From GCA-2720975 sp964467985 (GTDB taxonomy: Bacteria > Planctomycetota > UBA1135 > GCA-002686595): DNA of 64,000 nt. The DNA is taken from the NCBI GenBank assembly GCA_964467985.1, contig CAYXTP010000002.1, positions 297,469-361,468 of the forward strand. Reading direction: 5' to 3'. The notes under the pieces were generated by a model. The model was not told the DNA's origin. It worked only from the letters and a program-made list of their open reading frames with translations, and made no database searches. The position numbers and the translations under genes were made by a program. Shown here piece after piece: positions 33,558 through 41,680 of the stretch (positions are counted from its first letter, which is position 1; each line of letters begins with the position of its first letter).

Positions 33558-35216
33558 CTAGCGCGGAGAGAGGAGTGCCAGGTAAGCGTTTGCGATTCTG
33601 TCACCCAATAGAACCACGGCTTCCGTGTCCAGTACGAGAATTTTCTCCTGCTCCGGCAGGTCGAAGACGGGAATGTGAATCACGTGTTCGTCGGAGTCCG
33701 CTAGTTGGACCAGCTCGGCCGTTACGTCGATCTCATTGACCCGCTCATGGTCGGTGGGGAGCTGCTGGCTTAGGAACCACTTCAGTTGGGGTAGCTCAAG
33801 ACTCTCTCGAGTGGCCTTCACCAAAGAGCGAATGCGTTCGGGCGCGCTTCTGCGATAAGGCCCAAAGGACATGTCGTTCTCGCCGATGTGGTAGAAGACC
33901 CCGGCCAATTCAACCGTGTGCCCCTTGCTCTCGAGGTCTGCAATCGCAGAGCGGACAGACGTGACAAACGCAGGGAATAGGTTGCGGGAGGAGGCCTCGC
34001 TGCCCTCCGGCGTCCAATCGATAATCTGTGAGCCTGAGTGGGTGAATTTGAGAATCGCAATCGGATCCCCAATCTTCGCCCTAATGGTCCGACCAAAGCT
34101 GAGCTCTGGGCCGAAGGTGCCGTAGGCCCCACGCGGACCGAGTGCCTCCCACGAGTTGGACACCTTGTATCCACCGCCCAGGCTGTAGCGGAAGGGAATG
34201 TGATCATTGTCTTGGACCAGAGCTCGGTGTCGTGAGCTGGACTCAAGTTCCTGCACAAACGCTCTCTCGCCCTCCATGTTGCGATGCCCAGCGAGCACAA
34301 AAAGTTTGATCGGGCCGCCCATTGGATAAGGCCACTTGCCGAGCGGCGCGCTCGGCTCATCTGCGCACCCGATCGTCGCCAAGTAGGCGTCGGCATAATT
34401 GGTGCCGTGTTCCAGTTGGCCCAGGGTGCCGTAGTGGTAGTGCAGTCCGACTCCGCCCCCGATTTCCACACCCACTTGAGAGGTACGCACGTAGTCACAT
34501 AGCTCATCGTGGTCGGTGACCTGCCGTTGCCCAAGGCTAATGGCATGCATGCGGGGGCGCAGGTCCATTCCCCAGATGGTCTTCGTGCAGAGTTCCCCGA
34601 TGTAGAAGCGCAAACGCGGAGACTTGAGGTCGCGGCGCACACATGCGACGAAGTTGGCAAGGTTCTTGCCGTAGTCACGCATGTAGGACTCCTCGAACAT
34701 GTCATTCTCCCCCTGATGCCACATGAAACCCTCGATCCGATAATCGACGTCCCGCCTTCCGAGCTCTTCGAGAGATGAACGGATGAGATCCAGTGCAAGC
34801 GGGTACATCTCAAAACCGCTGGGGGTGTCCGGGTTCCAATCGCCCCCCAGGTGTGTGCCCCCCGCGGCGCACTTGATGATGGCAATCGGCGCATCCACCC
34901 GTTGCGCAACCTTCCTTGCGAAACTCAACTCGGGGCCAACCACGCCATCTACCGGTGCGAGCGCTTGCCACCCGTCGGATCGCATCTTGTTCTCCCGGCC
35001 GATGCAGTAGGCAAATTCGACGTCCGACTGGGCCTGCTCCAGGCCCGCGTAGGGGGGGAAGCGCTGGATATCGGCAACCTTGGAGTCCGAGCCGACCATG
35101 TTGGACTGCCCGGCAAAGATGAACACACGGGTGGGCTCGTCCCGATGGGCTTCCGCACTGGCGAGTACGCTCGTCGGCAGGACGATGAGCAGGATCATGA
35201 GGAGGGTTTTCTGCAT
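33558..35216 (-). CDS. Tandem sialate O-acetylesterase-like protein; second domain lacks the nucleophile
   Basis: A 552-residue secreted protein (signal peptide MQKTLLMILLIVLPTSVLAS, start at 35216) made of two SASA/DUF303 domains. Domain 1 (about 28-290) has the nucleophile motif FAGQSNMVG with S38 and the GFMWHQGEND block with H167 and E170. Domain 2 (about 300-552) has LAGHRNMEG instead, so the Ser is replaced by R312, while GVFYHIGEND keeps H443 and E446. Domain 1 should be an active acetylesterase and domain 2 a pseudoenzyme, perhaps for binding. The family removes O-acetyl groups from sialic acid or other acetylated glycans. Confidence 0.85.
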   Translation of the reverse strand: MQKTLLMILLIVLPTSVLASAEAHRDEPTRVFIFAGQSNMVGSDSKVADIQRFPPYAGLEQAQSDVEFAYCIGRENKMRSDGWQALAPVDGVVGPELSFARKVAQRVDAPIAIIKCAAGGTHLGGDWNPDTPSGFEMYPLALDLIRSSLEELGRRDVDYRIEGFMWHQGENDMFEESYMRDYGKNLANFVACVRRDLKSPRLRFYIGELCTKTIWGMDLRPRMHAISLGQRQVTDHDELCDYVRTSQVGVEIGGGVGLHYHYGTLGQLEHGTNYADAYLATIGCADEPSAPLGKWPYPMGGPIKLFVLAGHRNMEGERAFVQELESSSRHRALVQDNDHIPFRYSLGGGYKVSNSWEALGPRGAYGTFGPELSFGRTIRAKIGDPIAILKFTHSGSQIIDWTPEGSEASSRNLFPAFVTSVRSAIADLESKGHTVELAGVFYHIGENDMSFGPYRRSAPERIRSLVKATRESLELPQLKWFLSQQLPTDHERVNEIDVTAELVQLADSDEHVIHIPVFDLPEQEKILVLDTEAVVLLGDRIANAYLALLSPR

Positions 35217-35343
35217 GGGCCCAAGCATAGGTCATTCATGCACAGGGCGGCGTTCCGTGCGGGCGAGCGTGTTAGACTCGTGCGCGAGTCAGAAACCCCA
35301 GCCCACCGGTCTTGCCTGTGAGAGCGGGTACGCGGCCAGGTCA

Positions 35344-37986
35344 ATGAAGCTACCCTCCATCTTGATCGGTGCAGTTGCGCTCTCCCTCGGGGCGGACAAG
35401 CCCGTGTTCTCATGGCGCTTCAGTGGCGAGCACCTCGAAGATGCGAAACTGCTTCAGTCCGAGGGCAAGTCTGCAACGAAGTCCATCTCCCTCTCGGCGC
35501 GGGGCGAACTCCGTTTTGTAGGTGGCCGTGAGCAGGCTGCCCTGGTGCGCCACGCGGACGATGCCGTCCTCGTATCCGAGGCGCCGATTCCGAGCAGGCT
35601 GCTCCCCAGGAAGGCTCTCACCCTAGAGGCCTGGGTGGCGCTCGACATGAGCCATCCGGATGGCGCCTTGCTCTCGACCTTTGCTCGGGAAGAAAGGGAC
35701 AACCGTGGCTGGCTGCTTGGTTATCGTCACAACGAGTTTCGCTTCGGTATATCCACGGAGAGTCCATCGCAGCCCAGTCGCCAACCCGGCGCAAACGACG
35801 CGCCGGACTCACTTCAGTTCGTGCTTGCACCACCCGCCTTCTCTCCCGGCAAGTGGTACCACGTGGCCGGTACTTATGACGGAGAGGTGCAGCGTCTATA
35901 CGTCAATGCCATGCTCGTGGATGAGCGTCCCCTAACGGGCTCGATTCTGTACTTTGACCAACATCGATTGAGCGTAGGCGCCAAGACCCCCAAGCACCAG
36001 GGCCAGTCCATGGTGGGCGCACTGTACGAGGTCCGGGTTTTTGACAAGGCCCTGTCGGCCAAGACCCTGCGGGCGCGCTACGAGAAGCTGCACGGACAGA
36101 TGCCGACTCCTCAGGGTCGGTCCTTCACCGGAATCGAACGGGCTGTCGCACCTGCTGTGCTCTCCTTTCAGCCGAGCATCGAGGATGCGATTGATGGGGG
36201 TGTGCGGTGGCTGCAAGAGCGGCAGAATCGCGACGGGTCGTGGAGTTTCATGATCGACTCGCACCGCAACGGTGGGACGGCGCTCGCCCTGTACACCCTC
36301 ATCAAGTCCGGGGTGAGCCCCGATGACCCCTGCTCGGTCGCTGCCCTCGAGTTCCTCGCGTCCGGGGACCCAACCCGCACCTATTCGGTTGGCTGCCAGC
36401 TCATGGCACTTGCCGCGATCGGGGACATGCAGCACAAGGAGTGGGTCGAGCGTCTGGTCCAGATTCTGCTCGAGTACGAGACCGCCAACCACAGGGGGAT
36501 CTGGGGCTACCCAGGTGGTGGAGATCTATCCGTCACCCAGTACGCGGCGCTCGGTCTATTCGCCGCCTCCAAGTTTGGAGTGCAGGCGCCAGTGGAAACC
36601 TGGCAGGACTTGGTTTCCGCAGCGATAGATGACTTTCAGTTGCCATCCCGTGAAGTCCCCTGGTCCGGAGCCAATCCCAGCAAGACCGGGAGCAATCGTA
36701 TCGCGGGATTCAGCTACCGGCCGAACAGTGGCCCCGGGACGGCGACTGGATCGATGACCACTGCGGGGTTGTGCGTGCTTGGGTTTGCGAACTTGAGCGT
36801 GGGCCGCAGGCTGGGCCGCCGGCACCTGCGCATGATCGAACGAGCGAAGGGGCCCGCACTCGCGTGGCTGGAGCACCACTACACGGTTGCCCGCAATCCG
36901 GCGGCCGAACGCGCTGGCTCGGGTGGCGGACGAACCCACTATTACCTCTACGGACTCGAGCGCGTAGCCGCCCTCTACCGGCTCGAGAAGGTGGGACAAT
37001 TCGATTGGTACCGGGACGGAGCGCTTTGGCTGCTCGGCAATCAGAACGACGATGGTTCCTGGAGTTCACACGAGAAGACCTGCTTTGCCATTCTCTTCCT
37101 CACACGCGCGACAGATTCTCGACGTGTCGCCACGGGCCGAGAGGCAGACCGGGGCACAGTCAAGACCGCTTGGCTCAATGATGAGGGAGATGTGCACTTG
37201 CGAATCACTGGCGACTCGGAATTGACCATGTGGGTTCATGGATTCAGTGAGGGCGCCCTGCGGGACTTTGCTGCATCCGACGCTGTCCTGAAGCGACCCG
37301 CTGGATTGCGCATTCAGCGCGTCCAATACCTAGCCGAGGGTGTCGTTTTCGCCACGTTGGATGGTGAGAACGGGGGATGGGATGGCCAGCGCTACGCGAT
37401 TCAGCATACCTTTGCCCATCCCGGCGCGCGCTCGATCGAGGTTCGGGTGGATCTGCACGACGGAACAGTCTTGCGCTCGCAACCTGTCAGTCTCACGACC
37501 CGCATCGACCCCACACAATGGATGCAGGAAAACCTGCAGTCGGGCCTGGACAACCTATTGCTCAAGCACCTCGCCGACGTCCAAGTCAGCGCCTCCTCTG
37601 TTCAAAATGACAACAACCGACGGGCCGACCGAGCCCTCGACGGACTGGACGGTACGGCGTGGCTCAGCGCCCCCGACGACCCCGAGCCCTGGTTGAGCTT
37701 CGATCTGAGGAGTCCCATCGAGGCCACGGGTGTTGTCTTGACACCCGTCGCGTCCAACCTCACCAACCGCGACGCCCTGGACCGAGTCGTGCGTATTGAG
37801 CTGGAAATCAACGGCGGGAAGTCGAGCATCGACGTGGGGCCGGACCCACTTGAGCGGATCGTGATCCCCTTCGAGTTGCCCAAGAAGGTGCGGTCATTGG
37901 GGGTGAAAATTATCTCGCGTACGCCCGTTGGCGAGAGCCTCGGCTCAGCCGGGTTCGCCGAGGTCGCCCTGGTACACGAGGATTAG
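35344..37986 (+). CDS. Secreted LamG - squalene-cyclase-like toroid - discoidin protein
   Basis: An 880-residue protein with an N-terminal signal (MKLPSILIGAVALSLGA; start at 35344, frame open from 35080). A concanavalin-like LamG domain (about 25-250) includes WYHVAGTYDGEVQRLYVNA. Next comes an alpha/alpha toroid (about 260-590) with repeats such as AIDGGVRWLQERQNRDGSWSF and GALWLLGNQNDDGSWSSHEK, the QW-like repeats of squalene cyclases. A C-terminal F5/8 type C (discoidin)-like domain (about 745-880) contains ALDGLDGTAWLSAPDDPEPW. I see no catalytic acid motif of a cyclase, so the toroid is likely structural, as in other secreted planctomycetal proteins. Probably binds glycans outside the cell. 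Confidence 0.8.
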   Translation: MKLPSILIGAVALSLGADKPVFSWRFSGEHLEDAKLLQSEGKSATKSISLSARGELRFVGGREQAALVRHADDAVLVSEAPIPSRLLPRKALTLEAWVALDMSHPDGALLSTFAREERDNRGWLLGYRHNEFRFGISTESPSQPSRQPGANDAPDSLQFVLAPPAFSPGKWYHVAGTYDGEVQRLYVNAMLVDERPLTGSILYFDQHRLSVGAKTPKHQGQSMVGALYEVRVFDKALSAKTLRARYEKLHGQMPTPQGRSFTGIERAVAPAVLSFQPSIEDAIDGGVRWLQERQNRDGSWSFMIDSHRNGGTALALYTLIKSGVSPDDPCSVAALEFLASGDPTRTYSVGCQLMALAAIGDMQHKEWVERLVQILLEYETANHRGIWGYPGGGDLSVTQYAALGLFAASKFGVQAPVETWQDLVSAAIDDFQLPSREVPWSGANPSKTGSNRIAGFSYRPNSGPGTATGSMTTAGLCVLGFANLSVGRRLGRRHLRMIERAKGPALAWLEHHYTVARNPAAERAGSGGGRTHYYLYGLERVAALYRLEKVGQFDWYRDGALWLLGNQNDDGSWSSHEKTCFAILFLTRATDSRRVATGREADRGTVKTAWLNDEGDVHLRITGDSELTMWVHGFSEGALRDFAASDAVLKRPAGLRIQRVQYLAEGVVFATLDGENGGWDGQRYAIQHTFAHPGARSIEVRVDLHDGTVLRSQPVSLTTRIDPTQWMQENLQSGLDNLLLKHLADVQVSASSVQNDNNRRADRALDGLDGTAWLSAPDDPEPWLSFDLRSPIEATGVVLTPVASNLTNRDALDRVVRIELEINGGKSSIDVGPDPLERIVIPFELPKKVRSLGVKIISRTPVGESLGSAGFAEVALVHED

Positions 37987-38054
37987 CCGCGAGTGATCCG
38001 CTGCCCGCATGTGGAGTCCCAAGTGCTTCCAGCGAATTTGACCGAGCCCGCCCC

Positions 38055-38984
38055 ATGACAGTCCGTTCCTACCAATCAAGGCTTGAAGAGGCTTGTGGGC
38101 TGTTTGGGATTGAGCCCAGAGGGTCGGCAACTCCGCTCTCAGGGGGCACAGCCAACGCTTCTTTTGTTGTGCAGGCCCAGGAGACGGTGATCGTGACCTT
38201 CTGCCTATCTCACACTCGCCGTAGGGCTGGGCAATTGGCGCAGCTCCTGCGACATTTCGAGCAGCAGCACCTCGAAACCAATCGTGCCCTACCCTCCCTC
38301 GCCGGCGATTGCGTTCAGGTCGTCGACGGGATCCCCGTTCTGGTCAAGACCTACATCGCGGGAACTCCTGTGGGGGCCATGACGGCGTCCCGCGCGGAGC
38401 AACTCGGCGCGCTCCTCGCACGGATCCATCGCGTGCCCGTTTATGCGCAACTACCCGCGGACCACGCCATGGCTCCCGAGACCATGGTTCGGCTAGGCCG
38501 CGCTGCCGCGCATGCCGAATTCTCGACTTGGATCGAACATGCCCTGCAGAGATTGGATCTCGACTGGTCTGGGCTCTCCAGGGGAATCGTGCACGGGGAC
38601 CTCTTTCCCGACAATCTGATCGAACGCACCGACGGACGCCTTGTTCCGATCGACTTTGAGGAGGCCTGTTTGTACCCCTGTGTGTTCGACCTCGGAATGG
38701 CCCTTGTCGGCTTGGCGAACATCCACGGGCTCGATCCCGATCATGCCCGGCAACTACTTGGCGGGTATCGATCCGCTGGCGCCCTACCTCAGTCCGAGCT
38801 CGAGTACCTTCCTACGATGTTCGAAACTTCAGCCGCCATGACCGCCTGCTGGCGTTATGAGCTCAGCCGAGGGGAAGGCCCAGCTACGGGCGAGCGTCGG
38901 GACTGGAGGGACATGCGTGCGACCTACCGCCTAAGTCAGGAGTGGCGCGCGGCCGGCACCTGGGGCGAAGTCCTACGCGCCTAG
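38055..38984 (+). CDS. APH/ThrB2-type small-molecule kinase (homoserine kinase-like)
   Basis: A 309-residue protein of the aminoglycoside phosphotransferase fold. It has the N-lobe Gly-rich turn LSGGTANASFVV, the catalytic loop IVHGDLFPDNLIE and the metal-binding IDFEEA after it. The match and length fit ThrB2-type homoserine kinases, which phosphorylate homoserine, but choline and other kinases are built alike. The usual ATP-binding lysine of the N-lobe is not obvious (the strand reads VIVTFCLSH). It stands alone between the toroid protein and a convergent sulfatase, so the context does not settle the substrate. Confidence 0.75.
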   Translation: MTVRSYQSRLEEACGLFGIEPRGSATPLSGGTANASFVVQAQETVIVTFCLSHTRRRAGQLAQLLRHFEQQHLETNRALPSLAGDCVQVVDGIPVLVKTYIAGTPVGAMTASRAEQLGALLARIHRVPVYAQLPADHAMAPETMVRLGRAAAHAEFSTWIEHALQRLDLDWSGLSRGIVHGDLFPDNLIERTDGRLVPIDFEEACLYPCVFDLGMALVGLANIHGLDPDHARQLLGGYRSAGALPQSELEYLPTMFETSAAMTACWRYELSRGEGPATGERRDWRDMRATYRLSQEWRAAGTWGEVLRA

Positions 38985-39159
38985 CCGGAGTCGAGGGGGC
39001 AAAGTCTGCCCGATCTTGGCGCTGGACCAGCAGCCTGGTGGTAGCCCCGCCTTCCGGTTCGCCTTTTGCGGGAGCCCTGTCTTGGGGCGCATCCCTAGGG
39101 GATCGCCTTCGTGCGCCACGAGGCGGCGATGCCGTTGCTGGCAGGGGCGGCGCAGCCCT

Positions 39160-40740
39160 CTATTTGGAGTGGCCTAGTTGGTCCCTCGGAATGGGTACAC
39201 GCTTGGACGGAGCGCTGCGGGATCCCCGGGCGGTCAGAGTTTCCAACAAGGCCTGTAGCTCGAGACGCTTCGCGCGCTCCTCGAAGAATAGATTGGTGGT
39301 CTCACCGGGGTCCGTTTCCAGGTTGAACAATTGACCTTGCGCTGTCGGCGCCGTCTCGGGTAATGCATACGGCTTCATCATCTTCGACTCATAGTTGTTC
39401 CCGCCCGAACCCATATGGGCCAGGTACTTCCAATGGCCCTGCCGTAGTTGAAACTCCCCTCGGAAACTCTGCGTGAGCATGTGCGGCCGCACCGAGACGG
39501 CCTCTGGCTGGCTACCAAGCAGGACTGGCAGCATGTCGTAACTATCGACGGCCACGTCGTCCGGAAGGGTGAATCCCACCAAGGATGCGATCGTCGCAAA
39601 GATGTCGGTCGTGTTGATCAACTGGGTAGAGACCCGTCCCGCAGGAATACGCCCGGGCCAACGTGCGATGAGGGGCACTCGATGCCCGCCTTCCCATCCA
39701 TCGCGCTTCATGCCCCGCCATCCGCCCGCGGCGTCGTGCCCGTGGTCCCGCCGCATCCAATCCGTGTGGACGGTCTCGGGGCCGTTGTCCGATGTAAACA
39801 GGACCAGTGTATTCTCATCAAGCTCAAGTTCGACCAGCGCATCGAGCAGGCGACCGGTCAGGGTGTCGAGCTCACGGATGAAGTCTCCACGCGGTCCGGC
39901 TTCCGTTGCTCCCGTGAACTGTTGCGCTGGCAACACGGGTGCGTGCGATATTTGGGTGGAGAACACCACAAGGAACGGCTCCTCGGGGTGGTCCTGCTTG
40001 TGCGCGGTGATGAACTCCAGTGTCTTGTCGTAGAAGAGCAGGTCGGCATCAACGAACTGGTAACCGGGCGACATCCAGCCCTCGTCGTTGTCCCAGCGCC
40101 ACTTGCCACCGGGATTGGGCAGATCGCTACGCCGGTGTCGCTTGCTGGCCGGCGTCGGCACCATTCCGTTGTGAATATGTACGTACAGCGGGTCGGTTGT
40201 GGGGCAGTTGGGCGTGACGAATGACTCGTCAAACCCCCGCGCGTTGGGTCCGTCTTCGAGTGGGGTGCTCTTCTCGTAGTCGATCAGCAAGGCGTTCTTG
40301 AATCCGCCACCCAGTCGTTGGCCCTGCGCGTCGTACCACGTCAGCCCGACGTGCCATTTGCCGAAGACGCCGGTGCGGTAGCCCTTTTGCTTGACCATGT
40401 CGCCAAGGGTCAGGACCCCCGGAGCCAGGTAGCTCGGCCCACCCGGACCTTCGAAAGCTCCAGAGCCACGCCCGGTGCGGCACACGAGTTGGCCCGAATA
40501 GAGGCCATAACGGGAGGGCGAGCAGATAGTCGAAGGGCTATGGGAGTCAACGAAGCGCACCCCCTCTGCCGCCATGCGGTCCAGGCGCGGAGTCTCATAG
40601 CCAGCCCCGGGGTTGTAGGACGAGAGATCGCCATAGCCCAAATCGTCGGCGTAGATGATGACCACATTCGGTGGAGCTTGCCCCAGAGCTGACGCGCTCA
40701 ACATGCCAGCACAAAGGCTCGTGGAAATTCGCTTGATCAA
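39160..40740 (-). CDS. Secreted formylglycine-dependent arylsulfatase
   Basis: A sulfatase of about 526 residues. The formylglycine signature is C-S-P-S-R-Y-G in ICSPSRYGLYSG, metal ligands are in YADDLGYGD and FTSDNGPE, and a KWHVGL motif is present. The C-terminal half includes LFNLETDPGETTNL, typical of S1 sulfatases such as arylsulfatase A. I start it at a TTG (40740), where Leu-Ile-Lys-Arg plus a hydrophobic stretch makes a normal signal peptide with AGGAG ten bases upstream. An ATG at 40848 would add 36 Arg-rich residues. It should desulfate an exported or environmental sulfated glycan and is independent of the sulfatase at 27770. Confidence 0.85.
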   Translation of the reverse strand: MIKRISTSLCAGMLSASALGQAPPNVVIIYADDLGYGDLSSYNPGAGYETPRLDRMAAEGVRFVDSHSPSTICSPSRYGLYSGQLVCRTGRGSGAFEGPGGPSYLAPGVLTLGDMVKQKGYRTGVFGKWHVGLTWYDAQGQRLGGGFKNALLIDYEKSTPLEDGPNARGFDESFVTPNCPTTDPLYVHIHNGMVPTPASKRHRRSDLPNPGGKWRWDNDEGWMSPGYQFVDADLLFYDKTLEFITAHKQDHPEEPFLVVFSTQISHAPVLPAQQFTGATEAGPRGDFIRELDTLTGRLLDALVELELDENTLVLFTSDNGPETVHTDWMRRDHGHDAAGGWRGMKRDGWEGGHRVPLIARWPGRIPAGRVSTQLINTTDIFATIASLVGFTLPDDVAVDSYDMLPVLLGSQPEAVSVRPHMLTQSFRGEFQLRQGHWKYLAHMGSGGNNYESKMMKPYALPETAPTAQGQLFNLETDPGETTNLFFEERAKRLELQALLETLTARGSRSAPSKRVPIPRDQLGHSK

Positions 40741-40920
40741 TGCGCGGGGCTCCTGGGGCCAAGCGGGGAGGCGAATGCGACGCGCACGATCGTGGCGACG
40801 CCCGAAGCACCAGAGGATAGCGCGACTCGCGCGAACGAACGCTGACATTTTGTTCTACGTACACCTCTCCAAGGCGCGGGCCATGGATTCCGGCATTGCC
40901 AACTTTAGGGTCAAAAAAAT

Positions 40921-40950
40921 GGCCTGGCAGGGGTGTCCCGCTGCCAGGCC
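40921..40950 (-). terminator. Strong intrinsic terminator for the selenoprotein gene
   Basis: Perfect 10-bp stem GGCCTGGCAG (40921-40930) and CTGCCAGGCC (40941-40950) with a 10-base loop. On the minus strand it is followed directly by ATTTTTTT (from 40920 downwards), a classical rho-independent terminator 55 bases after the TAA of the gene at 41005. An A-run/T-run pair on the other side could also stop plus-strand transcripts. Confidence 0.9.
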
Positions 40951-41004
40951 AAGGTTTTTCGACCCGCCGCCACAAGGCGAGGGGCGGTCTTGGGGCTCGG
41001 GCGA

Positions 41005-41526
41005 TTAGAGGCTCGAACCCTCTTTGATCTCAGTGAATTCGATCTCGTTCTCGGCAAGTACCTTAGAGATCGCCTCTGCTTCGAGAGTACCTTCAGGAGC
41101 GAGGATCTGGATCGAATCCTCGAAGTAGACGTCGAGAGCACCAGTTTTTTCGATCAAGGCCACACGGACCTTGCCAGCCGTAGTGGCTCATGTGACGCCA
41201 GCATCGACGAGGTAGATGCTCTTGGCCCGCGGCCGCTCGATCTTGGTGAAGCTCTCGAGCTTCATGCCAACATCCTCAAAAGCGGTTGCGATGTCAGCGT
41301 CCTCGACCTTGGCTCCCTTCTGGAGCTGGAACACGGCCCGCGCGCCGCTCATGTGGAGTTGTTCGAAACCGTCCAGAGTGTTCATGGCCGCACGGGCCTT
41401 GGCACCTGCGCTTCAGGCACCGCCTGAGGCTTCGACGACGTAGACGACTTCGGATGTTGAGTAACGCACCGAGGCACAGGCCGCGAAAACGGTGGCCACG
41501 ACGGGGAGGATTCGTTTGAGGTTCAT
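41005..41526 (-). CDS. Predicted selenoprotein: lipoprotein with two tandem HMA-like domains, each with one selenocysteine (two in-frame TGA)
   Basis: Read from ATG 41526 to TAA 41005 this is one frame of 173 codons in which only two stops occur, TGA at 41413-41415 (codon 38) and 41188-41190 (codon 113). The N-terminus MNLKRILPVVATVFAAC looks like a lipoprotein signal with C17 lipidated. Two similar domains follow (about 27-98 and 105-173). Each opens Y-V/L-V-E/D-A, and the TGA sits where HMA domains have the first Cys of GMTCxxC: domain 2 reads GVT-U-ATTAGKVRVAL and domain 1 GGA-U-SAGAKARAAM. The second Cys is Thr or Gly. TGA is a normal stop in neighbouring genes, so the code is not reassigned. 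Each TGA is followed by a hairpin with a bulged U. Sec in place of Cys suggests a metal- or redox-active periplasmic protein. A pseudogene with two nonsense mutations is the alternative, but both hitting the same motif position is hard to explain. Confidence 0.75.
41159..41187 (-). promoter_or_regulatory. Candidate bacterial SECIS hairpin after the second TGA
   Basis: In mRNA sense the 29 bases immediately after the TGA (41188-41190) form GCCAC/GUGGC (5 bp), a single bulged U, ACGG/CCGU (4 bp) and a ten-base loop CUGGCAAGGU. All nine pairs are Watson-Crick. The position, the bulged U and a loop with G and U are features of bacterial SECIS elements recognised by SelB. Confidence 0.6.
41389..41410 (-). 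promoter_or_regulatory. Candidate bacterial SECIS hairpin after the first TGA
   Basis: In mRNA sense, CGCA pairs with UGCG (41407-41410 with 41389-41392), GG with CC, then a bulged U (41404) and a further G-C pair or more around a small CCAAGG loop. The hairpin starts two bases after the TGA at 41413-41415. One extra G (41393) is unpaired. Bacterial SECIS elements lie directly downstream of UGA and need a bulged U for SelB. Drawn by hand, not folded by program. Confidence 0.5.
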
Positions 41527-41680
41527 GCTGAAGAGGATAAGGCTGTTCGCCGTGCTTGGGGAGCCCGCGAAGGGATTGAACATGGATCTTGCCGACCCAA
41601 TCTTGGTTCCCTTTTACGCAAGGGACTCCAGAAAGTTGGAGCCCCGACCATTTCTATGCCCGCGGCTGCCGTTTGTGCTA

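Noticed and set aside
41005..41526. TGA reassigned as a sense codon, or a plain pseudogene
   Set aside because: Many intact genes in the window end in TGA (for example mrpB, mrpF, the second exporter permease and the aminotransferase). Two nonsense mutations at the same motif position of both repeats, in an otherwise clean frame with a strong terminator, are less likely than recoding.
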